Shown here: one piece after another, positions 41,859 to 52,700 of the stretch
How positions within the stretch are numbered: the stretch's first letter is position 1
How the letters are laid out: each line of letters starts with the position of its first letter
Source of the DNA: Mucilaginibacter aquariorum
GTDB taxonomy: Bacteria; Bacteroidota; Bacteroidia; Sphingobacteriales; Sphingobacteriaceae
DNA: 64,000 bases
Direction of reading: 5' to 3'
NCBI RefSeq assembly: GCF_024498135.1
Contig: NZ_JANHOH010000012.1
Span: 1-64,000, forward strand
Notes under the pieces: model-generated
Database searches by the model: none
Seen by the model: the letters and a program-made list of their open reading frames with translations, nothing else
What the model was told of the DNA's origin: nothing
Program-made: the position numbers and the translations under genes

Positions 41859-43925
41859 ATGTCGCAACTTAATAAATTTAAAAGATACACTATAACATCG
41901 GCACTGCCCTATGCAAACGGGCCGCTGCATATTGGCCATTTAGCGGGCGCATACCTGCCGGCAGATATTTTTGTACGTTACCTGCGGCTGATGAAAAAGG
42001 ATGTGGTATACATTTGCGGCTCGGATGAACATGGTGCTGCTATTACTATAAAAGCCAAAAAAGAAGGCACTACCCCGCAGGCTATTATTGATAAATACCA
42101 TAATCAAATAAAAAATAGTTTTGAGGAGTTTGGGATAGCATTTGATATTTATCACCGCACCTCATCTGCCATACATCACGACCTTTCACAGGAGTTTTTC
42201 CTGAACCTGTACGAAAAGGGTGAGTTTATTGAGAAATACTCGGAGCAATACTACGATGAAGATTTCGACCAGTTTTTAGCCGATCGTTATATTACCGGTA
42301 CCTGCCCGGTTTGCAGCTACGATAAAGCTTATGGCGACCAGTGCGAAAACTGTGGTACATCGTTAAACCCAACGGATCTGATCGACCCCATATCTACTTT
42401 AAGCAATAAGAAACCGATTTTAAAACCAACTAAACACTGGTATTTACCATTAGATAAATATCAACCATGGTTAGAGAAATGGATTGACGAGAAAGAGGGT
42501 GAATGGAAAGTTAATGTTTTTGGGCAATGCCGTTCGTGGTTAAAGTCGGGCTTGCAGCCACGCTCTATGACCCGCGATTTAGATTGGGGTATTGACGTAC
42601 CGTTAGAAGAAGCCAAGGGCAAAAAGCTTTATGTGTGGATGGATGCGCCAATAGGCTATATATCTGCCACTAAACAATGGGCTATAGATAAGGGTAAGGA
42701 CTGGCAGCAGTATTGGAAAAAACAAGCCAATACAGAGGATGATGCCTGCCTGATGCACTTTATTGGTAAGGATAACATTGTGTTCCATTGCATCATATTC
42801 CCGGCGATATTGAAAGCACACGGCGACTATATATTACCACAGAATGTACCGGCTAACGAATTTTTAAATTTAGAAGGCGATAAACTGTCTACATCACGCA
42901 ACCACGCGGTTTGGCTACACGAATACCTGGAAGAGTTTCCTGGCAAGCAGGACGAACTGCGCTATGTGTTAACATCGATATTGCCCGAAACAAGCGATAG
43001 CGAGTTTACCTGGAAAGATTACCAGGCACGTGTAAATAACGAACTGGTTGCCATTTTAGGGAATTACGTTAACCGCGTAATGATACTAATGCACAAGTAC
43101 TACGAGGGTAAAGTGGAAAGCGATAGCACCCCTATCAAATTAACCGATGCCAAAGTAAATGCCGAATTAGGTGGATATTACGATGAGCTGGGCAAAAACC
43201 TGGAAGCATACCGTTTTCGTGCAGCCTTGCAGAGCGTAATGGATATGGCCCGCTTAGGCAATCGCTACCTTACCGAGCAAGAGCCCTGGAAAACAATTAA
43301 AACTGACCCTGCAGCCGCTAAAACAGCCTTACATAATAGTTTGATATTGATTGGCCACCTGGCCACCTGCCTGCAGCCATTTTTACCGGCCACAGCAACC
43401 AAAATATTTGGTATGTTGAATGTGGATGCCGTAACATTTGACCAGGAAATGGAGTTTGCCGATGGCCATCAGTTAAACCCGGCTGCCTTACTGTTCGAGA
43501 AGGTAGAGGATGAGGTAATAGACATACAGATTAAGAAATTAGCAGATAAGAAGGCAGCATCGGCCGTGGTACAGCAACCCGTAGTGGCGCCGGCAAAAGC
43601 CAATATTACTTTTGATGAATTTGTTGGGTTGGATATTCGTACAGGCACTATCTTAACTGCCGAGAAGGTAGCCAAAACCAAGAAATTATTGAAGCTTACC
43701 ATTGATACAGGTATTGACCAACGCACCGTAGTATCTGGCATTGCAGAACATTACGAGCCGGAAGCTATCATTGGGAAACAGGTAAGCATTTTAGTAAACC
43801 TGGAGCCAAGGGAGATAAAAGGCATCATGTCGCAAGGGATGATATTGATGGCCGAGAACGCCGAAGGCAAGTTAAGTTTTGTAGCCCCTGCAGACGAAAT
43901 GCCAAACGGTTCGGTGATAAGATAA
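41859..43925 (+). CDS. metG: methionine--tRNA ligase
   Basis: A 688-residue class I aminoacyl-tRNA synthetase charging tRNA-Met. It has the HIGH motif at residues 24-27 (GPLHIGH), the zinc knuckle CPVC...CENC, the active-site WMDAPIGY, and the KMSKS counterpart as KLSTS. A C-terminal Trbp111-like tRNA-binding domain (about 585-685, ITFDEFVGLDIRTGTIL) is fused on. ATG 41859 is chosen because the upstream TTG lies inside the promoter. Followed by the tRNA-Arg gene. Confidence 0.96.
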   Translation: MSQLNKFKRYTITSALPYANGPLHIGHLAGAYLPADIFVRYLRLMKKDVVYICGSDEHGAAITIKAKKEGTTPQAIIDKYHNQIKNSFEEFGIAFDIYHRTSSAIHHDLSQEFFLNLYEKGEFIEKYSEQYYDEDFDQFLADRYITGTCPVCSYDKAYGDQCENCGTSLNPTDLIDPISTLSNKKPILKPTKHWYLPLDKYQPWLEKWIDEKEGEWKVNVFGQCRSWLKSGLQPRSMTRDLDWGIDVPLEEAKGKKLYVWMDAPIGYISATKQWAIDKGKDWQQYWKKQANTEDDACLMHFIGKDNIVFHCIIFPAILKAHGDYILPQNVPANEFLNLEGDKLSTSRNHAVWLHEYLEEFPGKQDELRYVLTSILPETSDSEFTWKDYQARVNNELVAILGNYVNRVMILMHKYYEGKVESDSTPIKLTDAKVNAELGGYYDELGKNLEAYRFRAALQSVMDMARLGNRYLTEQEPWKTIKTDPAAAKTALHNSLILIGHLATCLQPFLPATATKIFGMLNVDAVTFDQEMEFADGHQLNPAALLFEKVEDEVIDIQIKKLADKKAASAVVQQPVVAPAKANITFDEFVGLDIRTGTILTAEKVAKTKKLLKLTIDTGIDQRTVVSGIAEHYEPEAIIGKQVSILVNLEPREIKGIMSQGMILMAENAEGKLSFVAPADEMPNGSVIR

Positions 43926-43999
43926 GTTAATACGCAGATGTGCAAATGTGTTTGACTAACTCATTCAAAATTTGCACCTTTGCAATTCTTAAAATAAAT

Positions 44000-44071
44000 G
44001 GTCCCGTAGTTCAACGGATAGAATAGGAGTTTCCTAAACTCTAGATATGAGTTCGATTCTCGTCGGGACCA
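44000..44071 (+). tRNA. tRNA-Arg, anticodon CCT
   Basis: GGTCCCG pairs with CGGGACC in the acceptor stem (discriminator A). The anticodon stem GGAGT/ACTCT holds the loop TTCCTAA with anticodon CCT, reading AGG. The T arm ATGAG-TTCGATT-CTCGT is complete. The CCA end is not fully encoded (ACA follows). Confidence 0.95.
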
Positions 44072-44102
44072 CATTTAAACCCATGCATGGGAAAGATTAT
44101 TG

Positions 44103-44136
44103 AAAGCCTTTAGATTAATTCTGAAGGCTTTTTTGT
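44103..44136 (+). terminator. terminator of the tRNA-Arg gene
   Basis: AAAGCCTTTAGA pairs with TTCTGAAGGCTTT (one wobble), followed by T-rich sequence. Confidence 0.85.
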
Positions 44137-44221
44137 TGGATTCTTTTTTAATTTAACGGCATTATGATAACACTGACCATACACTGAATTTTTATTTATA
44201 GACGAAAAGTAATTAGTAACA

Positions 44222-44917
44222 ATGGGCAAGCGATTTAATCTAATGGGGCAGTTTACAAACGAATACTTTAGGCAAATGATTAAGAAATATTCAGTGTTAA
44301 TAGGAGTTGTAATTTCGGTGATCTTAATAATGATAGCCATTTCAATTTACCCGGGCGGCACAATGTTCGATGAATATTCTATTGGCTTTGACTGGAAAAG
44401 AAATTTTATGAGCAATCTGTTTGGAACAAAAGCATTGAATGGTGCCGAAAACCCTTCCAAAATTTGGGCATACACAGGAATGATTTTGCTTCCATTTACT
44501 TATGCAGTATTTTTCATTAACATGTCAAAGAAAATACCTGAAAAAAAGGCTGGTAATATTATAAAGTATGGAGGTATAGCTAATATTTTTTTTACGTTTT
44601 TAACCGTAACATCTTTGCATGACATAATGTTAATTATATCAACCACTTTGTTTTGGACATGTTTAGTTGTTATCACGATTTTTATACTGAAGACAAGGCT
44701 TCATTTATTTAAGTTCCTTTGCATAATTAGTCTTTTGGTTTTTTATTACAGTGTTTACTTATGGGGCATAAGCGATTGGAGTTTATTACCAGTAATGCAA
44801 AAAGTAAATTTTGTCAGTTCAACGTTATTAATTTTAGGGCTTGAATATTATACCAAACAGGAAGATTTTGCTTCTATTAAGCCAGGAACACATAAAAAAT
44901 TAGCAACGAACCACTAA
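44222..44917 (+). CDS. six-TM hypothetical membrane protein
   Basis: A 231-residue protein with about six TM helices (about 24-45, 82-101, 113-135, 138-157, 163-183, 193-212). A conserved-looking loop YSIGFDWKRNFMSNLFGTKALNG follows the first helix. The pattern resembles DUF998-like membrane proteins, but I cannot assign it firmly. It is AT-rich compared with metG and stands alone between tRNA-Arg and the GH2 locus, so it may have been acquired. The spacer after it holds a repeat and a perfect hairpin. Confidence 0.65.
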   Translation: MGKRFNLMGQFTNEYFRQMIKKYSVLIGVVISVILIMIAISIYPGGTMFDEYSIGFDWKRNFMSNLFGTKALNGAENPSKIWAYTGMILLPFTYAVFFINMSKKIPEKKAGNIIKYGGIANIFFTFLTVTSLHDIMLIISTTLFWTCLVVITIFILKTRLHLFKFLCIISLLVFYYSVYLWGISDWSLLPVMQKVNFVSSTLLILGLEYYTKQEDFASIKPGTHKKLATNH

Positions 44918-44970
44918 CATTGGTATTCAGCCATTGTCGGTGTTATTACCGCATTATATTATCCTCTCCG

Positions 44971-45017
44971 CACAATACAAATCAGCTACAAAAGAGTTCG
45001 AGTCTTATAGTCTAAGG
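44971..45017. repeat. dispersed repeat, copy A
   Basis: CACAATACAAATCAGCTACA and then GAGTTCGAGTCTTATAGTCT match copy B at 56902-56951 with few differences. Both copies lie shortly downstream of a plus-strand gene. Confidence 0.7.
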
Positions 45018-45068
45018 AACACTTCACTGGAAAGATGCGATAAACCAGCATCTTTCCAGTGAAGTGTT
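45018..45068. terminator. 21-bp perfect hairpin between convergent genes
   Basis: Bases 45018-45038 are exactly complementary to 45048-45068, with a 9-base loop GATAAACCA. It begins directly after repeat copy A. No long T-run follows on either strand, so it is only a possible terminator; an end structure of a mobile repeat is the alternative. Confidence 0.5.
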
Positions 45069-45138
45069 TAATGTAAACCCTAATAAGCGTCAGGAGCCCG
45101 TTTAAGCGAAATAAAAATTAATTATGCTAGCAGCGCGC

Positions 45139-48000
45139 TTATTTATACAAAGAAGTTATTTTTTCAAGATTTACCTCAACCGCCGGGGAAAAGCTATCTG
45201 TGTTCATATAACTTTTTAAGCTGTAAAGTAGTTGTCGGGCTTCGGGGCGTTTTTCCTGATCAGTAAGCAAATCTATTCCCGAAACAATCAGCCTGCCTTT
45301 CCCTACTTTGCATTCAAATATCAATCCGAGCGGCCTTGCCGTAACCCAATCATCAATAACCCGTACAATTGGTTTTATAGTGGCTGAAACCTCGGTAAGT
45401 ATAATGGCATTGGAATGTGTTATACCATCCCACCATTGCCAGTTACTATATGCCTGGGTAGGAAATTCTTTTAGAGCCGGGTTTTTAGGATCACACAATA
45501 TGCCAAGGGTAACCGGAGGCTGGGATTTAGTCCATGCGGTGTTCCAGAATATACTTGAAAACCCTATGGCAATATCGCCGCCCTTGTTGGGTTTAAGTGT
45601 CCCTTTTTTAAGCGTTAATAAAACCTTACCGCCATTGGCAAGCGTTTCAATAGCTTTTTGATCAAGTGTTTGAGATATAACGGTTTGTTGTTCAATAGCC
45701 GGCAATATCTCAGGATACACAAACACATCCCAGGAGTTTTGATAATTGGCCACATAAACGGTGATCTTAAGCTTTGATGGTTCTTTAACACCGGCCAGTG
45801 CCACATTAATATCCCCCAGCTTTATGCCATTGCTGGGTTGAATGCTGGTTTTGTTAAGCTTACCCTGAAATAGAATATCCCCTTTTTCATTTTTAATATC
45901 CCATGAGGGCGCAACATCTTTTAATGTTGCGGCGCCAAACTGGGCTATCTCTATAGGTGCAGATAAGGTTTCGTTATTCAGATAAATCATTTTTGGCAGC
46001 CTGATAAGTGGCACCACAGCATTACAAAATTCGCTGTATTCTTTACTTGTAACATATCCTTTATCCTTCCAGAACGGGTTAAGAACCCCAACCAGCGCAG
46101 TGCCTTGCCCGGGGAAATCATACAAACCTAATAACTGAAAACCACCAAAGCCTGGGGTACGTAAAGCTGCTTCAATATCGGCTTTATAACATAATACCTG
46201 CAATTTACCTGAGGCTTGCAAAAAGTCTTCGGACAATGCGCCCATGCCATTTTTTTCAAGCTGATCTTTAAATATCTCGAAGTTTTTAGCTTTCAGAACC
46301 CCATCATACTGGCTTATCTCCTTAAAATCGGGATAAACACACCATTGACCTATCTCGTGACTTACCGTAGGGTGCTTATATTTTTTGATTATATCCGCCC
46401 AATCATAATCTGAACGGGGTGCCTCATTATTGATAATACTTTTTAGCCCCTGGCCCCATTGCTGTATTCTGGGTAAAGGGGTGCTGTTAAAATTACTTTC
46501 GTTACGTATGGGCCAGCCTGCTCCGGTTGTATATAGCCTTCGCTGATCACGGGCTTTCCAATAGGTAACAAAATCTGACAGGTATTTAACCATATTTTTA
46601 CCGGCCGGCTCATTGCCATATGCCATCATGCAAAAAGACGGGTGATTGCCATAGGCCTTTACAATACTCCTGCTTTCGTTATAAATGTACTCGTCCAGGG
46701 CCTTACCATCGCCTATAGTGGCTCCCTGGTTTGCCCATGATGAACACTCAATTTGAAGGTAAAAACCAAGATTATCGGCTGCTTCAAATGCAGCATCAGG
46801 CGGGCACCAGGAATGAAAACGAAGGTGATTCAGTCCGTATGACCTGCATATTTTAAAAATCCGGGTCCATGATTCCAGATCAGTGGGAGGGTAACCTGTT
46901 TTAGGAAACTCGGCACATTCTAACGACCCCCTCAAAAATGTGGGCTGGCCATTAATAGTAAATTGTGTGCCATTGGTCAAAAACTCCCTCATACCAAAAG
47001 TTACTATACTTTGGTCAACCCCGGCTTGTTTTGACGAAAGCTTCACCAGCATTTGGTAAGTATCCGGTGTAAATTCGCTCCATAACAATGGATGATCACC
47101 CATGGGATAAACTACTTCTACCACGGTGTTTTTTGTAACACGCCGGGTAACATACTTGGGTTTTAATTTTGCAGTACCGGGTTTATTTGATAAAGCCAAT
47201 AAGTTTAAACTTACATCACCTGCCTTACCTGTTATATTGCGAATTGATACACGTGCGGTTACCTGTTTGGCTTTTATATTAGGATATAGCTGTATATCAT
47301 TGATATATATGGCGGGTTTTGCATTTAACGATAAACGCCCAACCATACCATTCCAGTTACTTTGCGTATGGTCTGAGATACTATGCGAGTTTTGCCCAAC
47401 ATTAAAACTCTTTACCCGGTTATCAATAAGTACTGTAATTTGATGGCGGCCGGGCTTTAACCCCGAAAGCTCAAAAACATGAGCCGTAGCCAGGCTATTT
47501 TGCATACCAACCGGTTTGCCATCAACCCAAACGGTTGTTTCCCAATGGCTTCTTTCAATATAAAGTTCTATGTATTTACCCTGCCAGGCCTTAGGCACAT
47601 CAATGGACTTTTGATACCATGCCGCACCCTTGTAATATTTATCGGGCTGAAGCCAAAAGGGCACCTTAACATTACCGGGTACCCTGTATTTTGCATACGC
47701 GGGATTATGAAACCAGGTCGAATCTTCAATACTTCCGGTCCAGGGCGTACTTACTGTAATATTGTTTCCCTTGCCGTTGGTAGTCATAGAGCCGGGTAGT
47801 GTTACCTTCTCTTTTAATTGGCGGTTATACCATTGTTGTTTAATTCCCTGGTCAAGTGAGTCGACCTGGAAAAACCAGCTTCCCGAAAGATCAATATGAT
47901 AATCGCCTTTTGAACCCGTAGTTAAGGACTGGGCCGATGCATGAAAGATAAATGCAAATACCATGACAACAATGCACAGCAATGAAATTAGTTTTTTCAT
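45139..48000 (-). CDS. exported glycoside hydrolase family 2 enzyme
   Basis: A 953-residue secreted glycosidase. The signal peptide ends HASAQ. A GH2 sugar-binding jelly roll (about 40-225, with WHETTVWVDGKPVG-like strands), an Ig-like GH2 domain (about 235-345) and a GH2 TIM barrel follow. The acid/base is in MMAYGNEP and the nucleophile in VSHEIGQW. The C-terminus (about 660-950) is beta-rich. Plausible activities are beta-galactosidase, beta-glucuronidase or a related exo-glycosidase. ATG 48000 starts the signal peptide and is preferred over 48018. Last gene of the SusC/SusD operon, after a hairpin-containing spacer. Confidence 0.88.
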   Translation of the reverse strand: MKKLISLLCIVVMVFAFIFHASAQSLTTGSKGDYHIDLSGSWFFQVDSLDQGIKQQWYNRQLKEKVTLPGSMTTNGKGNNITVSTPWTGSIEDSTWFHNPAYAKYRVPGNVKVPFWLQPDKYYKGAAWYQKSIDVPKAWQGKYIELYIERSHWETTVWVDGKPVGMQNSLATAHVFELSGLKPGRHQITVLIDNRVKSFNVGQNSHSISDHTQSNWNGMVGRLSLNAKPAIYINDIQLYPNIKAKQVTARVSIRNITGKAGDVSLNLLALSNKPGTAKLKPKYVTRRVTKNTVVEVVYPMGDHPLLWSEFTPDTYQMLVKLSSKQAGVDQSIVTFGMREFLTNGTQFTINGQPTFLRGSLECAEFPKTGYPPTDLESWTRIFKICRSYGLNHLRFHSWCPPDAAFEAADNLGFYLQIECSSWANQGATIGDGKALDEYIYNESRSIVKAYGNHPSFCMMAYGNEPAGKNMVKYLSDFVTYWKARDQRRLYTTGAGWPIRNESNFNSTPLPRIQQWGQGLKSIINNEAPRSDYDWADIIKKYKHPTVSHEIGQWCVYPDFKEISQYDGVLKAKNFEIFKDQLEKNGMGALSEDFLQASGKLQVLCYKADIEAALRTPGFGGFQLLGLYDFPGQGTALVGVLNPFWKDKGYVTSKEYSEFCNAVVPLIRLPKMIYLNNETLSAPIEIAQFGAATLKDVAPSWDIKNEKGDILFQGKLNKTSIQPSNGIKLGDINVALAGVKEPSKLKITVYVANYQNSWDVFVYPEILPAIEQQTVISQTLDQKAIETLANGGKVLLTLKKGTLKPNKGGDIAIGFSSIFWNTAWTKSQPPVTLGILCDPKNPALKEFPTQAYSNWQWWDGITHSNAIILTEVSATIKPIVRVIDDWVTARPLGLIFECKVGKGRLIVSGIDLLTDQEKRPEARQLLYSLKSYMNTDSFSPAVEVNLEKITSLYK

Positions 48001-48092
48001 ATTAAATGGGTTATGCACACGTTAGCCTATCGCCCCTTTTATACATTTAGAGCCAAGACAAAGTTTAAGGTGTGTGAATATTTTGCATTATA

Positions 48093-48129
48093 ACACCCGG
48101 ATACCTTGTTTAAAAGTATCCAGGTGTTT
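48093..48129 (-). promoter_or_regulatory. hairpin in the SusD-GH2 spacer
   Basis: AACACCCGGATAC pairs with GTATCCAGGTGTT (one mismatch). It lies 30 bases after the susD stop, without a T-run, so it may stabilise the upstream mRNA or attenuate GH2 expression. Confidence 0.5.
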
Positions 48130-48158
48130 ATACTGTAATGAGTAAAAAGCAAACGGTA

Positions 48159-49676
48159 TTACCAGTTAGGGTTTTGCGTTATTAAATGATTTGAGTTGAT
48201 TTCGTTTTGAGGAATAGGGAAATAATCATACTTGCCCTCAACATAAAATTGCTTTCCAATCTTATCACTATTAGCGATCTCCTGTTTAAGCTTGCCCCAT
48301 CTTTTCAGATCATAAAATCGTTGATTTTCTCTGGCAAATTCAATCATTCGCTGATGCATGATCTCGGTCATCATTTGATCAGACGTATAACCGTTGGGCA
48401 ACTTAGCAAGTTTTGCGCGATCCCTTATTTGTGTTACGTAAGGGTAGGCCTCAGTTACTTTTCCTTGCATAGTTAAGGCCTCAGCAAGCATCAATAGTAC
48501 ATCTGCATAACGCAGTGCTCTTTCATTATTGCTTGATGCATAGTTAGATGCCCCGCTTGATCCGGTAAGTTCATTGACCTGATCATAGTTCTGGTATTTT
48601 TTGAACATGGAATGATACCCGAACACCAGCGCAAAACTGCTAAATGGTTTCTTGTAAAAAGTAGCGCTGGGGTAATCCCAAATCAAAGTTGCATACATTC
48701 TGGGATCAAAGTCATTGGTGGTGGTTTTTTCCTTTTGAAACTCATTAAATAGTTTATCGGTAGGGCTAACTTCAAACCATCCGCTTACTTCAGATGGTGC
48801 AAACTCCTGTGCTGTAGTAACTCCTAAAGCCTGATTTGCATTTTCACCAGCCCAGGGATTAGTTCCGCCAACATCTGCCAGCTGAATTTCAAAAACCGAT
48901 TCCTGGTTGTTCTTTTTGGCAGCGATAAAATTATCACCATAATCAGGCATCAGTTGGTATGACATAGTTGTTACCTGTTTTAACGTGGTTTCGGCATTAG
49001 CCCAGGCTTTGGTGTAAACATATGCCTTACCCAGATAGGCCAAAGCCGCACCTTTAGTTGCCCTGCCTATCCATTGGGATGGGTAGGAAGCCGGCAGATC
49101 GGCGCTAGCCGCGGTCAAATCTGAAATTACCTGTTTCCAAACATCAGCCTCTGGAGATTTGGCTGTAAAATATTCCTGAGTAGTTGCCGGAACAGTAACG
49201 ATCAAAGGAACATCTCCAAAGTTTATGGCCAAAATAAAATAGTTTAAGCCTCTTAAGAACATTGCTTCGGCTATATAAGCTTTTTTAGCCGCGGCATCCA
49301 TAGGTACTTTGTCAATATTGGCTAATATCTGGTTAGCTCTGAAAATAGCCCTGTATGATGTATTCCACAGGTCATTGGCAGGCCCGTTATCGGGTGTATT
49401 GGTAAAGGTTGATAGTTTGTACAGGTCGGCCACATCGTTCCTGATAAAAAAGTCATCACCACGGCCATTCCCCAGCTCAATACCTCTTACACCATAAAAA
49501 CCACCGTTTACATCTCTTAACAGCCCGTAGGTAGCAGCAAAGGCGCTTTGCACATCGGTTTCGGTTTTCCAGAAAGTTTGCGTAGTTATTTGATTGGGAT
49601 TTTGTAGTTCTAATGTGCTTTTTTTACAGCTGCAAACTATAGCAGCTATACAAAATATGATTATTAAATTTTTCAT
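48159..49676 (-). CDS. SusD/RagB-family surface lipoprotein
   Basis: A 505-residue lipoprotein: lipobox AAIVCSC, N-terminal LELQNPNQITTQTFWKTETDVQSAFAATYGLL typical of canonical SusD, tetratricopeptide-like helices (AEAMFLRGLNYFILAINFGDVPL), and the C-terminal IEFARENQRFYDLKRWGKL. It covers the SusC pore and binds the glycan. It lies 28 bases after the susC stop. The partner GH2 suggests an oligosaccharide with an exposed beta-linked sugar. Confidence 0.95.
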   Translation of the reverse strand: MKNLIIIFCIAAIVCSCKKSTLELQNPNQITTQTFWKTETDVQSAFAATYGLLRDVNGGFYGVRGIELGNGRGDDFFIRNDVADLYKLSTFTNTPDNGPANDLWNTSYRAIFRANQILANIDKVPMDAAAKKAYIAEAMFLRGLNYFILAINFGDVPLIVTVPATTQEYFTAKSPEADVWKQVISDLTAASADLPASYPSQWIGRATKGAALAYLGKAYVYTKAWANAETTLKQVTTMSYQLMPDYGDNFIAAKKNNQESVFEIQLADVGGTNPWAGENANQALGVTTAQEFAPSEVSGWFEVSPTDKLFNEFQKEKTTTNDFDPRMYATLIWDYPSATFYKKPFSSFALVFGYHSMFKKYQNYDQVNELTGSSGASNYASSNNERALRYADVLLMLAEALTMQGKVTEAYPYVTQIRDRAKLAKLPNGYTSDQMMTEIMHQRMIEFARENQRFYDLKRWGKLKQEIANSDKIGKQFYVEGKYDYFPIPQNEINSNHLITQNPNW

Positions 49677-49704
49677 AATTTAAATTTTAATAGCGCTTTG
49701 TTAA

Positions 49705-52700
49705 TTACAATGATAATTGAATACCAAGTGAAATAGTTCTGGCCAGTGGATAAGCCACGTGTCCAAAATCAACACCACGGTTAAGAATACTCAGTTCGCT
49801 AGTCGTTGTTCTGCCTAAATCCGGGTTAAAACCAGTATAGTTTGTTATTGTAAAAAGGTTATCGGCACTTGCATAAACACGTAAAGATGTTATCCTCATT
49901 TTTTTTGCCAGTGCATTAGTTAAAGTGTACCCAATTTGCAAGGTCTTCATCCTTAAATAAGAGCCACTTTCCAGAAAACGGGTAGATGTACGGTTATTAA
50001 AATTTGGATCGCTGGTAACCGCTCTTGGCACATTAGAGTGATTATCAGGTGTCCAGGCGTTAAGCATTGTTTTGGAGTAATTAAAATCAAGGTTTGTGCT
50101 TTCCAGATCCTGCCTTAAACCATTGTAGATCTTATTACCCTGAGAACCCTGAAAAAACATATTGATATCAAAGTTATATATGGATGCATTTATGCCAAAG
50201 CCATACTCAAAATTGGGGAATGGACTGCCCGCGTTTACTTTATCATTATCGTTTATCTGTCCATCGTTATTGGTATCCTGGAATTTAACATCGCCGGGAG
50301 CGGCATTTGGCTGTATAAGCTTGCCATCTTTAGCATAGGCATCAACTTCGGCCTGTGAATTAAATATGCCAATATCCTTTATCAGGTAAAAAGAGCCGAT
50401 AGAACCACCGGCTTCGGTTAGGGTACTTGAAGCTCCGTGGTGGGTAGGCTGACCTCCAAAAATTTGCTGTGAGCCCGTACCAAGCGCTATTACTTTATTT
50501 TTCACAACACTTATTGTACCAAAAACGCCGTACTTTAATTTACCTATATGATCATTAAAATTAACACCAACCTCAATACCTTTATTACGCAGATCGCCTG
50601 CATTCACTACCGGATTTGATATGGCTCCGGCCGAACCTGGTATAGGAACCCTCAACAACAGATCAGAGGTGTTTTTAATAAAATAATCGGCGGTTAAATT
50701 CAGTTTGTCGTTAAAAAAACCTACATCCACACCAATATTTGAAGTTTTAGTACTTTCCCATTTAATGTTGGGAGAAGCAAACGCTGTTTGGATGGCTCCG
50801 AACCATTTTTGCTGATCGGTACCAATAACATAATTTATATTTGAGGCGATGGCGGCGCTATACAGATAATCAGGAATTTCCTGGTTGCCTAAAACACCAT
50901 AACTTACCCTTAATTTTAAAGTTGAAACTGTATTTTTTAAAGACTCATAAAATCGTTCATTTGAAATATTCCAACCCAACGCGATAGAGGGATAATCCCC
51001 ATAACGATTAGTCCCGGCAAACCTTGACGAGCCATCATGCCTGAAACTGGCAGTTACCAGATATCGGTTATCGTATGAATAAATAGCCCTTCCAAATACC
51101 GATACTAAATTACTCTCAAGTCTGTTGCCACCAGTGGTAGATATACCGGCACCTGCATCTATCTGGTCAATTCCATCGGGCAGGTCTGTTCGACCTGCAG
51201 CGGTGTAGTTAAATTTAGTGCTTTGATACGCATAACCAGCTAATGCCTGTAAACTATGTTTACCAAAGTGCTTATCATAGTTTAATGTATTTTCTAAGAG
51301 AAGCAGTACCGTTTGATCTTTCCTTAAACTAATATCATTAGTTGGATGGGAGAACAGAGTACCTACAGTATATCTTTTAGAATAATCATAATCACTGCCA
51401 AAACTATTGGTGTAACCCAGGTTAAGCTTATAATTTAAACCGGGCAAAAGGTTTACTTGGGCATAAGCATTGGCCAGTATACTGGTAAACTCTCGGTTAA
51501 TATTTTCCAGATTTAACTGGGCTACCGGGTTGGCAACATTAACCACAGGGCCATAAGCCCCTGCAAAACCACCTAAAGCAGTAGGATCATAAATTTGAAA
51601 TGCCGGGATCATTTTTGCTGCTGAGCCTACCGGGTTGCCCCCCTGACCACCCCAGCCACCCGGCATGGTGATAAATTTTTCTCTTGACAACAATACGGTT
51701 TCGCCAAACTTCAATCGCCCTTTTGTCGTTTCTGTTTTTACACGTAAGTTATAACGCTTATAACCGGTTACATCCACAATTCCCTGCTGATCATTATACC
51801 CTCCAGAAACACTGTATTTAGTAAAATCGCCACCTCCGCTTATGAGCATATTATACTGTTGAACAGGAGCTGTTCTGTATATGGCATCCTGCCAATTGGT
51901 ACCCACACCTAAAGTTTGCGGATTTTTGGCAATATCAAGCCGTGGTAAGCCTGCATTATCATGAGCCGCGTTACTAACATTCGCCCATTCCTGTGCATTT
52001 AAAACTTCAATCTCCTTAGCTATTTTTTGCTTACCATAATTTGCGGTAAACTGTACTACAGGTGCCCCATTCTTGCCAGCTTTAGTGGTAACCAATACCA
52101 CACCGTTTGCCGCCCTTGAACCGTATATAGCCGCGGCAGATGCATCCTTTAATACATCAATAGATTCAATATCAACCTGGTTCAGATAGTTGATACTGGC
52201 CGTTGGCACACCATCAACAATATATAATGGATCTCCTTTTCCTAATGTACCAACGCCCCTGATCATAATCCGGGTTCCGGCTCCCGGATCACCACCGGCA
52301 GACTCTATGGTAACCCCAGGCATTTTACCCTGCAATGATCTTGTAATATCACTTACACCCTGGGCCTTTATATCAGAACCTTTAACCGAAGCGGTAGCAC
52401 CTGTAAGGTCTGATCTTCGCACCGTTCCATAGCCAATAACCACAACCTCATTTAAAGCCGTTTGAGCTTCCTTTAGCACCACATTAATTTCTGTACGGGC
52501 ATTAATAGGGACCTCCAGTTTGGTGAACCCCAAAAAAGTAAATTCCAAGGTTGCCGTGGCATCATCAACAGTTAACGCGTATTTGCCGTTTACATCAGTT
52601 ACCATCCCTACGTTAGTTCCCTTTACCTTTACGCTTACTCCCGGCAGTGGCGCTCCCTTTTCATCAGTTACCGTTCCGCTTACCTTTATCGCCTGTTTCT

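Noticed and set aside
44919..45070. Integron attC-like site downstream of the orphan membrane protein
   Set aside because: Inverted symmetry is strong, but the RYYYAAC/GTTRRRY core sites are not present and no integrase is in the window.
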